NCBI RefSeq assembly: GCF_014651075.1
Contig: NZ_BMWE01000017.1
Span: 86,617-150,616 of the forward strand
DNA: 64,000 nt
Reading direction: 5' to 3'
DNA from: Streptomyces djakartensis
Lineage (GTDB): Bacteria; Actinomycetota; Actinomycetes; Streptomycetales; Streptomycetaceae
Positions 8,234 through 16,441 of the stretch are shown here, in pieces (position 1 is the first letter of the stretch; each line of letters begins with the position of its first letter). Made by a program: the position numbers and the translations under genes. The notes under the pieces were generated by a model, which was given only the letters and a program-made list of their open reading frames with translations, was not told where the DNA came from and did not search any database.

Positions 8234-9202
8234 TCAGTGCCGGGCGAACTGGACGCGGGTCGGCTGCACGGCGTCCGGGCGCACCGCGACGCCGTCGACG
8301 GTGAGTTGTTCGCCGTAGATGTCGGTGAGCCGGAGGGGACCGCCACAGCCGGTGCCGTCGGGGGAGAGGAAGTAGTTGTACTCGGTCCGGGTCAGACGGC
8401 TCCAGCCGCTGCCCGTGCTCACCTCCAGCCGGGCCAGCGGGTTGCGGTGGCCCAGTGCCTGGATGCCGCACCAGTGGCGGCTGGAGCCGGTCTTGTAGCG
8501 GATCGAGACGGTGTCCGACGTGCTCGGGCTCAGCAGGCTCCAGGTGACCGGGATGCGGCCCGCGGACAGGCCGGCGAGCTTGGCGAAGGCCTCCTTGCTG
8601 AGGTCGAGCTGCCCGGGGGCGCAGGGCAGCGGGCATTCGTTGGTGACCCGGACCGTGACGGAGGCGCCGCCCGCCGCGCGGACGAGCAGGTACGCCCCGC
8701 ACGCCTTGGAGGTCTCGTAGTCGGTGGTGTTCATCGCCGCGACCATGAGATCGGGGCTCGGGCCGTACAGGCAGGCACCGTCGCCGTCCGCGGCGTCATA
8801 GTGCGTGGCGACTCCCTGGTAGGTGACCTGCGGCTTGATCCGCCCGGCCAGGGGGGCCGAGCCGGACACCGCCCGCGGTGCGGGCCGCGGGCCGGCGGCG
8901 GGCGAGGACGGGGCCGAAGGGCGGGTCGTGGTGCGCGCCGGGGCCGGGCCCTTCGTGGACGGCCTCGGTTTCGGCTTGGCCTTGGCCTTGGCCTTCGCCT
9001 TCGTCGCCTTCGGGGTCGCGGGTGTGGCGCTCACCCGTGGGCTCGTGGAGGGCGCGGCCGCGGCTCGCACGGTGCCCGGCTCACCGCCGGGGCGGAGTGC
9101 CACCACCAGGGACACGAGGAGTGCGACGGCTGCCAGCGCCACCGCGGGGACGAGGGCCGAACGCCGCCCGCGAAGGGGACGCCGATGGGAACGGGAGGCC
9201 AC
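8234..9202 (-). CDS. Expansin-like (EXLX-type) cell-wall-binding protein with N-terminal anchor
   Basis: A 322-residue protein. Residues about 17-37 are one hydrophobic helix (LVPAVALAAVALLVSLVVAL), a signal anchor or uncleaved signal. Residues 45-115 are a low-complexity Ala/Lys/Pro/Thr linker with a KAKAKAKAKPKP run. From about 120 comes a double-psi beta-barrel (YQGVATHYDAADGDGACLYGP, then MVAAMNTTDYETSKACGAYLLV and VRVTNECPLPCAPGQLDLSKEAFAKLA) and a second beta domain with aromatic residues, as in bacterial expansins that loosen or bind cell-wall polymers. Cysteine pairs fit an exported protein. GTG start with AAGGA 7 nt upstream. Confidence 0.8.
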   Translation of the reverse strand: MASRSHRRPLRGRRSALVPAVALAAVALLVSLVVALRPGGEPGTVRAAAAPSTSPRVSATPATPKATKAKAKAKAKPKPRPSTKGPAPARTTTRPSAPSSPAAGPRPAPRAVSGSAPLAGRIKPQVTYQGVATHYDAADGDGACLYGPSPDLMVAAMNTTDYETSKACGAYLLVRAAGGASVTVRVTNECPLPCAPGQLDLSKEAFAKLAGLSAGRIPVTWSLLSPSTSDTVSIRYKTGSSRHWCGIQALGHRNPLARLEVSTGSGWSRLTRTEYNYFLSPDGTGCGGPLRLTDIYGEQLTVDGVAVRPDAVQPTRVQFARH

Positions 9203-9471
9203 GGATGAGTCCTTACCTGGTTCGGGAGATCACGCGCTTGCGACTCATCAGTGGCCGCCGGGCCCGGAAAGGTTGCCGGCCCGTTCCGTGGCGGGCCGAT
9301 TCCCGCAGGCCGGCTCCCGATTGCGTTCATAAAGAACCCGGCTCTCACGCACTCCGTCACGTTCCGGAAACCTCCCCTCCAGGAACCCCGCCTACTCTGG
9401 GCCCCACACCCAGCCCCGGCCACCGTCGCCCGAAGGCCCACCCCTGCCTCCGACGAGACGACAGGAGCCCC

Positions 9472-11373
9472 GTGTCCCGGACCCGCCGTGTCAGCTTCGC
9501 GTTGCCGCCCTGGCTGGCCCATGCGCTGCGCGCCCAGCGCGGCCCCGTGCCGTGGAGTGCCGTGACACGCGGGGCCCTGTCCGCCGGGCCGCTGTTGCTG
9601 GTCGCCGTGGAGATCGGGCGTACCTCGCTCGGCGTGGTCGCCGCCATCGCCGCCATGCTCGCCGGGATCAACGACCGGCCCGGGAGCCGGCGGGCCTCGG
9701 TCAAGCGGCTCGGCGTGCCGGCGCTGGCAGGTGCCCTGGGCCTGGTGATCGGGACGTATGCCGGACAGGAGACCGGGGCGGTGGTGCTGACCGTGGTGCT
9801 CACGTTCGTCGGACTCGTCGCCGGGGGGATCAGCGCGATCGGGCCCGTCGCGTCCGCCGCCGGGACCCAGCTGCTCGTCGGCTCCGCTGTCGGGGCGGGG
9901 ATGCCCCTGCCGGAGCCGGGATGGGAGCGGGCGCTCGCCTTCCTGGCCGGCGCCGGGTGGCTGCTCCTGCTGCGGCTCGTGCTGCCCACGCCCGGATCGC
10001 TCGCCGGTGACTTCCGGTTCGACGGAGAGCGCACGGCCGTAGCCGCTGTGTACGACGCCGTCGCCGACCTCCTCGACGCCGTCGGCGGGCCGGACGCCAT
10101 CCGCCGCCGGGCCGCGCTCACCGCCGCCCTCGACCACGCGCAGGACGCCCTCACCGGACCCCGGTTGCGGCGGTACGCCTCCTCCTCCACCGAGCGGCGG
10201 CTGCACGCGCAGTACGTCGCCGCCCTGCCCCTCGCCGAGGCCGCCACCGCGCTCGCGTGGGCCGGACAGGCCCTGTCGCAGCGGGCCTCCGAAGGTCCCA
10301 GGCGGCTCGCCGCCGCCGTACGCGGCAACACCCACACCGGCCCGCTGCCCGCGCCCTCCCGCTCGGCGCCCGCGCTGCGCGCCCTCGACGACGCCCTCCT
10401 GCACGCCGCTGAGGTGTTCGACCGTGGCAGGGGCTCCGACCTGCTGCACACCCGGGCCCGAAGCGTCAGGGACCGGGTGCGCGCCGCCTTCGGTACCGCC
10501 GGACGCGAGTACGGGCTGCGCGTCGCCCTCTGCTTCGGGGCCAGTTCGGCGGTCGCCCAGGCCCTGCACCAGGGCCAGTGGTACGGGCAGCACGACCACT
10601 GGTACTGGCTGCCGGCCACCGCCGTATTCCTCGTCAAGCCCGACCTGGGGCCCCTGGCCTCGCGGGTGCTGAACCGGGCCGCCGGGACCGTACTCGGCGC
10701 CGTCCTCTTCGCCGGGTTCGCCGCCGTCCTGCCCCGGCCCGACGGGCTCATCGCGCTCGTCGCCCTCAGCGGAGCGCTCATCCCGGTCGCCACCCGGCAC
10801 TTCGCCGCCCAGACCGCCGTCGTCACCGTTCTCGTCCTCGCCCTGATCATGGTCGGCGGTGAGCCGCAGGCCTCCATGGGGCGGATCGGCGAGACACTGC
10901 TGGCCTGCGCGATCGTGCTGATCGTCGGGCACCTGACGATGCCGGGGCAGAAGGGCGGGGGTGTGCGGGGCCGGCTCACGGCGGCGAGCGAGGCCGCCCA
11001 CGCCTACCTCACCCACGTCCTCACCGAGGCCGACGCACCGCGCATCGGCACCTCGGGCACCCCCTCCGACCACCGCGCCACCCGCTGGGCGCTGCGTCGC
11101 GAGGCCTACCGCACCCTCGCCGAGGCCCGTTCGGCGATCACGCTCGCCGCACACGAACTGCCCGCTCTCGCCCGGCACACCGAAGGCGCGGACGAAGTCG
11201 CCGACGTGCTCGAACGGCTTGTCGACACGACGACCGCGTGCGCCGTGCACCTCGACGACACGGGACGGATCGGCCCGCGCGACAGGGAGCGTCTCGCCGC
11301 CGTCCTCGCCGACCTCGCCGTGCCGGGGGAGCGGGTGGGGCTACGGCTTCCCCGCACGCCCCTCGCCGGGTAG
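9472..11373 (+). CDS. FUSC-family inner membrane protein
   Basis: A 633-residue protein built from two membrane blocks. Residues about 25-190 hold several hydrophobic helices. A soluble helical segment follows (about 190-330), and then a C-terminal FUSC domain (residues about 345-490: RVALCFGASSAVAQAL, WYWLPATAVFLVKPDLGPLASRVLNRAAGTVLGA). FUSC proteins (fusaric acid resistance, YccS-like) are thought to export aromatic acids or shape envelope homeostasis. A final cytoplasmic helical domain completes it. GTG start with AGGAG 4 nt upstream; much longer in-frame frames exist but run antisense through the expansin gene. Confidence 0.8.
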   Translation: MSRTRRVSFALPPWLAHALRAQRGPVPWSAVTRGALSAGPLLLVAVEIGRTSLGVVAAIAAMLAGINDRPGSRRASVKRLGVPALAGALGLVIGTYAGQETGAVVLTVVLTFVGLVAGGISAIGPVASAAGTQLLVGSAVGAGMPLPEPGWERALAFLAGAGWLLLLRLVLPTPGSLAGDFRFDGERTAVAAVYDAVADLLDAVGGPDAIRRRAALTAALDHAQDALTGPRLRRYASSSTERRLHAQYVAALPLAEAATALAWAGQALSQRASEGPRRLAAAVRGNTHTGPLPAPSRSAPALRALDDALLHAAEVFDRGRGSDLLHTRARSVRDRVRAAFGTAGREYGLRVALCFGASSAVAQALHQGQWYGQHDHWYWLPATAVFLVKPDLGPLASRVLNRAAGTVLGAVLFAGFAAVLPRPDGLIALVALSGALIPVATRHFAAQTAVVTVLVLALIMVGGEPQASMGRIGETLLACAIVLIVGHLTMPGQKGGGVRGRLTAASEAAHAYLTHVLTEADAPRIGTSGTPSDHRATRWALRREAYRTLAEARSAITLAAHELPALARHTEGADEVADVLERLVDTTTACAVHLDDTGRIGPRDRERLAAVLADLAVPGERVGLRLPRTPLAG

Positions 11374-11453
11374 CGCGGCCGGCATGGTGTCACGACGCGT
11401 ACGAAGAACTGCACGGTAGGTGAACAGATAGGCCAAGCAGCTGAGAGGTTGGT

Positions 11454-11566
11454 CACACTTGGCAGTGAACGAGTGTCAACTACGTCTCAGAACCGTCACT
11501 TCGCGAGCCGTTCACCCCATCGTTGGCGTTTAACTCTACGAGTACAGCGCTACATGGAGGTGCAGG
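11454..11566 (+). promoter_or_regulatory. Upstream region of the 60-aa gene with an ACACTTGGCA motif
   Basis: The 11-mer CACACTTGGCA (11454-11464) recurs exactly at 15338-15348 in the WhiJ-type locus. Here the palindromic partner half is degenerate (AGTGT, 11472-11476). A GGAGG at 11556-11560 is the ribosome binding site for the GTG at 11567. A promoter probably lies between, but no convincing -10 could be chosen. Confidence 0.3.
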
Positions 11567-11749
11567 GTGAACGGGCGAATGGTGCTCGAGCGCTTTCCCG
11601 CCGGCGGGCCGCGTGGCTCCTGGCCGGCGGAGGAGTTCGCGCAGGCGCGGCGTCTGGAGGGCCTGCCCGCCGAGGTTGTCATGGACCTCGCGACGGACAT
11701 GTTCCTGGTGATCGTGCGCAGCGGGGACGGCGCCGACGCCACGGCCTGA
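11567..11749 (+). CDS. Small conserved-looking protein, 60 aa, function unknown
   Basis: A 60-residue protein (MNGRMVLERFPAGGPRG at the start, VVMDLATDMFLVIVRSG near the end). It has no membrane segment, signal or recognisable domain. The ribosome binding site is strong (GGAGG, 6 nt before the GTG), and third-position GC is high, so it is likely real. The gene ends 23 bp from the convergent ABC transporter gene. Its upstream motif is shared with the WhiJ-type locus, which hints at a link to developmental regulation, but this is inference. Confidence 0.6.
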   Translation: MNGRMVLERFPAGGPRGSWPAEEFAQARRLEGLPAEVVMDLATDMFLVIVRSGDGADATA

Positions 11750-11772
11750 CGCCCGGCCCCGGGCCGTGTGAC

Positions 11773-13764
11773 TCAGCCCGCCTTCGGCGTCGGCACCTTC
11801 GGGGCGGGCGCGACCGGAGGAATCGTCGTCGGCTGCGTGGCCGTCGTGGGTGACGTGGCGAACTGCTCCGCCTGGAGCGCGTACAGCTCGGCGTAGAGAC
11901 CGCCGGTCGCCAGCAGCTCGTCCGGTGTCCCGGACTCCACCAGCCGGCCCTGGTCCAGGACGTGCACCAGGTCCGCGTGACGCACCGAGGCCAGCCGGTG
12001 CGTGATCAGTACGACCGTCTGCCCGCTGTCGGCCAGGGCGCGGATCCGCTCGAAGACCTCCAGCTCGGCCCGGGCGTCCAGCGCCGCCGTCGGCTCGTCC
12101 ACGATCAGGATGCGGCCCCTGCGATAGGCCGCCCGGGCGATGCCCAGCCGCTGCCACTGGCCGCCCGACAGTTCGTGCCCGCCGCTGAAGTTGCGGGCGA
12201 GCAGCGTGTCCAGCCCGCGCGGCAGGTCCGCGATCACCGTCTCCGCCCCGGCCTCGGCGATCGACGCGGCCAGCCGCTCCTCGCACACCGGCGCCGATGT
12301 GCGCCCCAGAGCGACGTTCACCCGGGCCGTGAACGGCCACCGCTTGAAGTCCTGGGCCACCATCGCGATCCGCTCAGCCAGCCGGTGCCGGTCGGCGGTC
12401 GCCGCGTCCACGTCGTCCCAGAGGATCCGCCCCCGCTGCGGTGTGTAGAGCCCGGCCAGCAGCTTGACCAGGGTCGTCTTGCCCGAGCCGTTCTCGCCGA
12501 CCAGCGCCACGATCCGGCCGAGCGGGAGGCTGAGCGTCACGTCGTCGAGGGCGGGACGGGCGGAGTCGCCCGGGTAACGGAACGTGACGTTCTCGAAGCG
12601 GATCTCGCGCGGGTCCTCCGGCAGCGGCGCGCCCCCCACCGGAATCGCCCACTGCGCGGCCTCGTCGTACAGCCGTTGCAGGTCGCCCACGAAGAGCGCC
12701 TCCTCGTGGAGCGCGTTGACCTCCACCACGAGCGTGTCGAGGCTCTGTGAGCCGGTGCGGATCGCGATCACGGCCGTACCCGCCACCGACAGGGCCATCG
12801 CCCCGGCCAGCAGCAGCCCGCCGAGCGTCGCGTACGTCGCCACCGTCGCCAGGCCCGTCCAGGCCGCGGCGATCAGGCCGGTGCGGGCGGCCAGCCGGGC
12901 GAGGCGGGCCTGCTCGGCCTCCGCCGTCTCGGACATCGCGCGGAAGTGCCGCAGCAGGAACGCACCCACTCCGTGCACCCGGATCTCCGGGGCCGCCTCG
13001 GGCTCGATCAGAAGGCTGCCCAGCAGCCGTCCCGCCCGGACGTGTTGCACCCAGGCGTGGAAGGACTCGTAGCGCCGCCGGGCGACGGTCAGCGCGCTCC
13101 AGGCACTCGGCAGCGTCATCGTCACCAGCAGCGGCAGGAGCGCCGGGTGCAGCACGGTCAGCACGCCGGCCGCCGCCACCAGCGAGATCATCGCGTTGAT
13201 CACGCGCGTCCCGTAGCTGATCATCCGACTGGCGGAGGCGGCGCCGTACTGGGCGGTGTCCAGCAGCTTGTGGAAGGCGTGGTCCTCGATCGCGGCCAGC
13301 TCGACGGCCGCCGCCCGCTCCAGGTACCGCTCGGTCGCCACCCGCTCCACCTTGGGCTCCAGCCGCCCGGTGGCGTAGGTGCTCGCGGCCCGCAGCAGTG
13401 CGGCGAGCAGCATCACGACGGCGACCGTGACCAGCGCGGGGAGGGCTCCGCGCAGGCGGTCCTCGATCGGTCCGCCGTCCATGAGCCGGGCCAGCACACT
13501 GTTGACCGCGAGCAGGCTCACCGCCTGCGCCACACCCCGGCCCGCCTCGGCGGCCAGCACGACCCGCGCGGCGCCCGGGTCGGCCTGCCGGGCGAGCCGC
13601 AGGCTGGACGCCAGCAGGGAGGGCAGCCGGGCGATCATCGCGCGGAAGTTCAGCTCAAGGAACGCGTCGGCGTGCTGGTTCCAGCCCATGTCGTAGCGCA
13701 GCGGTCCGCCGAAGAGCAGCCGCTCCGACTCGGACACCTCCGGCGCGGTCCGCTTCTTCCCCAC
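11773..13764 (-). CDS. ABC exporter, fused membrane and ATPase domains
   Basis: A 663-residue half-transporter. About residues 60-360 are the six-helix membrane domain, and the ATPase domain follows. Walker A is GENGSGKTT at residues 423-431, the signature is SGGQWQRLGIARA, Walker B is ILIVDEPTAALDA and the H-loop is LITHRLASVRHAD. The N-terminus of about 40 residues is hydrophilic and the C-terminus ends in a Pro/Thr tail. Such stand-alone half-exporters usually act as homodimers, or with a partner encoded elsewhere. The GTG at 13764 has a GGGGGAGG stretch 9 nt upstream. A long leader with tandem repeats precedes it. Confidence 0.85.
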   Translation of the reverse strand: MGKKRTAPEVSESERLLFGGPLRYDMGWNQHADAFLELNFRAMIARLPSLLASSLRLARQADPGAARVVLAAEAGRGVAQAVSLLAVNSVLARLMDGGPIEDRLRGALPALVTVAVVMLLAALLRAASTYATGRLEPKVERVATERYLERAAAVELAAIEDHAFHKLLDTAQYGAASASRMISYGTRVINAMISLVAAAGVLTVLHPALLPLLVTMTLPSAWSALTVARRRYESFHAWVQHVRAGRLLGSLLIEPEAAPEIRVHGVGAFLLRHFRAMSETAEAEQARLARLAARTGLIAAAWTGLATVATYATLGGLLLAGAMALSVAGTAVIAIRTGSQSLDTLVVEVNALHEEALFVGDLQRLYDEAAQWAIPVGGAPLPEDPREIRFENVTFRYPGDSARPALDDVTLSLPLGRIVALVGENGSGKTTLVKLLAGLYTPQRGRILWDDVDAATADRHRLAERIAMVAQDFKRWPFTARVNVALGRTSAPVCEERLAASIAEAGAETVIADLPRGLDTLLARNFSGGHELSGGQWQRLGIARAAYRRGRILIVDEPTAALDARAELEVFERIRALADSGQTVVLITHRLASVRHADLVHVLDQGRLVESGTPDELLATGGLYAELYALQAEQFATSPTTATQPTTIPPVAPAPKVPTPKAG

Positions 13765-13969
13765 GGTCCACCGACCTCCCCCACCTCGTGCCCCGCTCGT
13801 GAGCGGCCCACTATTGCGGGGCGGAGCCCGCTCGGGCAGGGCGCAGCCCGGGGCGCCGGGTGCGTGCGGGCGCACGGCCCGACCGGGGAGGGCATCGGGT
13901 GGCACGGGGGCGTGGACCGGTGCCGGTCGTGCGACCGGCCGCGGCGGTCCCTTCAGTCCCTCGGCCGAG

Positions 13970-14179
13970 CCGTGTGGCGGGTCTGTGTGCCGACTGGTCG
14001 GGCTGTGCGTGGGGGGTCTGTCTGCCGACTGGTCGGGCTCGTCGTGGCGGGTCTGTGTGCCGACCGGTCGGGCTGTCCGTGGCGGGTCTGTGTGCCGACT
14101 GGTCGGGCTCGTCGTGACGGGCCTGTGTGCCGACCGGCCGGGCTGCGCGTGGCGGGTCTTCGCGTCGACCGCCGGCTCA
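13970..14179. repeat. Six-unit 35-bp tandem repeat in the leader of the ABC exporter gene
   Basis: The 464-bp gap 13765-14228 contains about six head-to-tail copies of a 35-bp unit (start positions near 13970, 14005, 14040, 14075, 14110, 14145); the last copy is diverged. Each unit carries CCGACYGGTCGG, a 12-bp palindrome that is perfect in the third copy, followed by GGCT. The period is not a multiple of three, so the array is not coding. Just right of 13921 a further inverted repeat (GCCGGTCG/CGACCGGC, 13922-13939) is present. Function unknown; it lies on the transcribed leader side of the exporter. Confidence 0.85.
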
Positions 14180-14228
14180 CGCCCGGCAGGATCCGCGCGT
14201 CGACGGAGCGGCCCGCGCCCGGGCGGCC

Positions 14229-14660
14229 TTACGCGCTGACCGGCCGCGACCAGGCCGGAGCTGTTCCCGTCGCGCGGCACAGCGCCAGGTACAGCGGGAT
14301 CGGCGGGCTGTAGGGAAGGGTGCCGTCGGGGCGGTGGATCAGGTCGGGGACCCGCGCGATGTCCGTGACGACCGCGCCGGTGGCGTACCGCGCGGGGGCC
14401 GGCCATTCCAAGGCGTGGTCGGAGTCGGACGGGACCAGCCACCACCAGGTCGTCTCGTCGGCGTAGACGCACCCCACACGGGGCAACCGGGGCATGACCA
14501 GGGGGCCGAACCGGGCGGGAACCGCGACCGCGTCGCAGCCGAGCGGGGCGGTCATGCCGTCGGGCACGGGCAGGCGCAGGCCCTGGCCGGGGGGACGCAG
14601 GCCGCGCTGGAGGCGGGTCAGAGTGTCCAGGCTCAGGACGCGGCCGGGCCGGGGGTTCAT
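14229..14660 (-). CDS. Hypothetical protein, 143 aa, partner of the RsbW-like ATPase
   Basis: A 143-residue soluble protein without a recognised domain. It begins MNPRPGRVLSLDTLTRLQRGL and has several Trp/Tyr-rich strands (ADETTWWWLVPSDSDHALEWP) and a Pro-rich end. Its ATG overlaps the stop of the ATP-binding gene by 4 bp (14657-14660), so the two are translationally coupled. The coupling suggests a partner or substrate of the ATPase/kinase. Similar short proteins beside such ATPases are, to my knowledge, common in Streptomyces, but no function is established. Confidence 0.7.
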   Translation of the reverse strand: MNPRPGRVLSLDTLTRLQRGLRPPGQGLRLPVPDGMTAPLGCDAVAVPARFGPLVMPRLPRVGCVYADETTWWWLVPSDSDHALEWPAPARYATGAVVTDIARVPDLIHRPDGTLPYSPPIPLYLALCRATGTAPAWSRPVSA

Positions 14661-15322
14661 GCCGGCCCCGGCTCTCGGCGCCGCTCCTGCGAGGGAGTCT
14701 CGTGTGGTCCCCGCGGCCGGCGCGCATGGTGCGCCTCGTCCCCGTCGCCCGGGCCGTCGGACGGACCCGGTTTCGGGCGGGGGCCCCAGCCGAGGTCGTT
14801 CCCGGGCTCCACAGGGTTGCGCGAGGTGTCCGCCGTGCGCGGCAGCTCGGCCCAGACCAGCAGCCCGGGGCCCTGCTCCTGGGCGCCCCAGGCGTCACAG
14901 AGGGCGTCGACGAGAAGCAGTCCCCTCCCGTGCTCCTCCTCGGGCCGGGTCCGGGCGGCCGCGTGCGGCTGGCCCGGCGCGCAGCCCTCGTCCCGCACGG
15001 CTATCCGTACCAGGCCGTCACCGTCGTGCAACTCGCACACGATGTGTGTGCTCGCCGTGTGCACGATGGCGTTGGTGACCAGCTCGGAGACGACCAGGAC
15101 CGCGCTGTCGCACGTGTCCTCGCACACCGACCAGCCGGCCAGCCGGGCCCGTGTCAGGCGTCTGGCCCGTGCGGGGGAACCCGGGTGTGCGGCCAGCTCG
15201 AAACGGAACCGGCGCTCGTCAGCGGCCCCCGGGGGGACGGCCTCCGTGGCGGCACCGAGGCCGTAAGGGCCTGCGGCGGCGTCTGCTCCTAAGGGCGCGG
15301 CGGGCGGAATCACGCTTGCCAC
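14657..15322 (-). CDS. RsbW-like ATP-binding protein (GHKL anti-sigma/serine kinase type)
   Basis: About 221 residues with a GHKL ATPase core. The N box is SELVTNAIVHTAS, G1 is VRDEGCA and G2 is HGRGLLLVDALCDAWG. This is the HATPase_c_2 group found beside WhiJ/AbaA-type regulators in Streptomyces, related to anti-sigma kinases. The C-terminal 60 residues are a Pro/Gly/Arg-rich tail. The GTG at 15322 is chosen; GTG at 15340 is an alternative but would overlap the palindrome at 15339. It is divergent from the XRE-DUF397 operon and coupled to the 143-aa gene downstream. Confidence 0.75.
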   Translation of the reverse strand: MASVIPPAAPLGADAAAGPYGLGAATEAVPPGAADERRFRFELAAHPGSPARARRLTRARLAGWSVCEDTCDSAVLVVSELVTNAIVHTASTHIVCELHDGDGLVRIAVRDEGCAPGQPHAAARTRPEEEHGRGLLLVDALCDAWGAQEQGPGLLVWAELPRTADTSRNPVEPGNDLGWGPRPKPGPSDGPGDGDEAHHARRPRGPHETPSQERRREPGPA

Positions 15323-15338
15323 TATCGCCCCGCCGTGC

Positions 15339-15374
15339 ACACTTGGCAAGTGTCACTCTGAAAAATGCAGAGTG
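15339..15374. promoter_or_regulatory. Two adjacent inverted repeats between the ATPase and XRE genes
   Basis: ACACTTG-G-CAAGTGT (15339-15353) has perfect 7-bp arms. It is followed without a gap by CACTCTG (15354-15360) and CAGAGTG (15368-15374), again perfect 7-bp arms, around an AT-rich loop. They lie in the divergent intergenic region and look like operators, most simply for the neighbouring XRE protein. The first repeat overlaps the upstream alternative start of the ATPase gene. Confidence 0.5.
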
Positions 15375-15580
15375 CTGTGTGACGGTCTGGAAGGCCGTGG
15401 CACACTGCTCGCAACAGCACCCGGCGCGGCGCCAGTTGAGATTCTCGAAGAATTGCTCGAAGAGCTGTTCGAAGTATTCGCTCGGATGCTCGGTTCTTCG
15501 AGAAGGTCTTCGCACGACGCCGCCGGGCTGTCAGCGTTCTTCTGTGGCCGGCTCGTCGGAACTCTTGGTGGAGGTGGAGC

Positions 15581-16441
15581 GTGAGCGAACCGCGGTCCGC
15601 GCCGACGGTCGGTCAGGTCATCCTCGGGCGACGCCTGTTGGACCTGCGGGAACGTGCCGGGATGAAGCGTGAGGAGGCCGCCCGCATCCTCCGCGTCGCC
15701 CCCGCGACCGTCCGCCGCATGGAGATGGCCGAGGTCGCGCTCAAAATCCCGTACCTGCAACTGCTCCTGAAGGCATACGGAATCCCCGACGAGGAGGCCG
15801 AGGCTTTCGTCCAGCTGGCCGAGGAGGCCAACAAGCCCGGCTGGTGGCAGCGTTTCCACGACATCCTGCCCGGCTGGTTCTCGATGTACGTGAGCCTGGA
15901 GGGCGCGGCCAGCGTCATCCGCAGTTACGAGCCCCACTTCGTTCCCGGGCTGCTGCAGACGGAGGACTACGCCCGCGGCGTGCTCCGCTCCGGCGCCATC
16001 GGGCAGACCCGGCCCGACGACATCGACCGTTATGTGGCTCTGCGCATGCAGCGGCAGGAGCTGCTCACCCGTGAAGACGCGCCCCGGCTGTGGGTCGTGA
16101 TGGACGAGACCGCGCTGCGGCGCCCGGCCGGTGGCCCGGATGTCATGCGCGCCCAGATCGACCGGCTGCTCGATGCCGCGGAGCTGCCCAACGTGACGCT
16201 GCAGATCGCCCCGTTCGCGAACGGGCCGCATCCCGGCACGTACGGGCCGTTCGTGCTGTTCCGGTTCGCCATGCCCGAACTGCCGGACATGGTCTACAGC
16301 GAGTACCTGACCGGCGCGGTCTACCTCGACGCGCGCAGCGAGGTGGCGACCCACCTCGAGGTCATGGACCGCATGGCGGCACAGGCCGCTACGGCACATC
16401 GCACGAAGGAGATCCTCCGGGATCTCCGCAAGGAGCTGTAA
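15581..16441 (+). CDS. WhiJ-type XRE regulator with DUF5753 domain
   Basis: A 286-residue protein. Residues about 10-70 form an XRE helix-turn-helix (LGRRLLDLRERAGMKREEAARILRVAPATVRRMEMAEVALKIPYLQ). The rest is DUF5753, with its typical WWQRFHDILPGWFSMYVSLEGAASVIRSYEPHFVPGLLQTEDYAR and late VYSEYLTGAVYLD segments. WhiJ and its many Streptomyces paralogues act in development together with DUF397 proteins, which are thought to modulate their DNA binding. The DUF397 gene starts at the base after its stop codon. GTG start behind GGTGGAGGTGGAG. Confidence 0.85.
   Translation: MSEPRSAPTVGQVILGRRLLDLRERAGMKREEAARILRVAPATVRRMEMAEVALKIPYLQLLLKAYGIPDEEAEAFVQLAEEANKPGWWQRFHDILPGWFSMYVSLEGAASVIRSYEPHFVPGLLQTEDYARGVLRSGAIGQTRPDDIDRYVALRMQRQELLTREDAPRLWVVMDETALRRPAGGPDVMRAQIDRLLDAAELPNVTLQIAPFANGPHPGTYGPFVLFRFAMPELPDMVYSEYLTGAVYLDARSEVATHLEVMDRMAAQAATAHRTKEILRDLRKEL

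Noticed and set aside
8878..9471. N-terminal extension of the FUSC protein
   Set aside because: The frame is open but reads antisense through the expansin gene. The GTG at 9472 with AGGAG upstream begins the hydrophobic FUSC sequence.
13970..14179. CRISPR-like array
   Set aside because: The units are joined head to tail with no unique spacers, and no cas gene is nearby. It is an ordinary tandem repeat.
13765..14898. N-terminal extension of the ABC exporter
   Set aside because: The open frame passes through the 35-bp repeats and the genes at 14229-14898 in another frame. The GTG at 13764 starts the conserved part.
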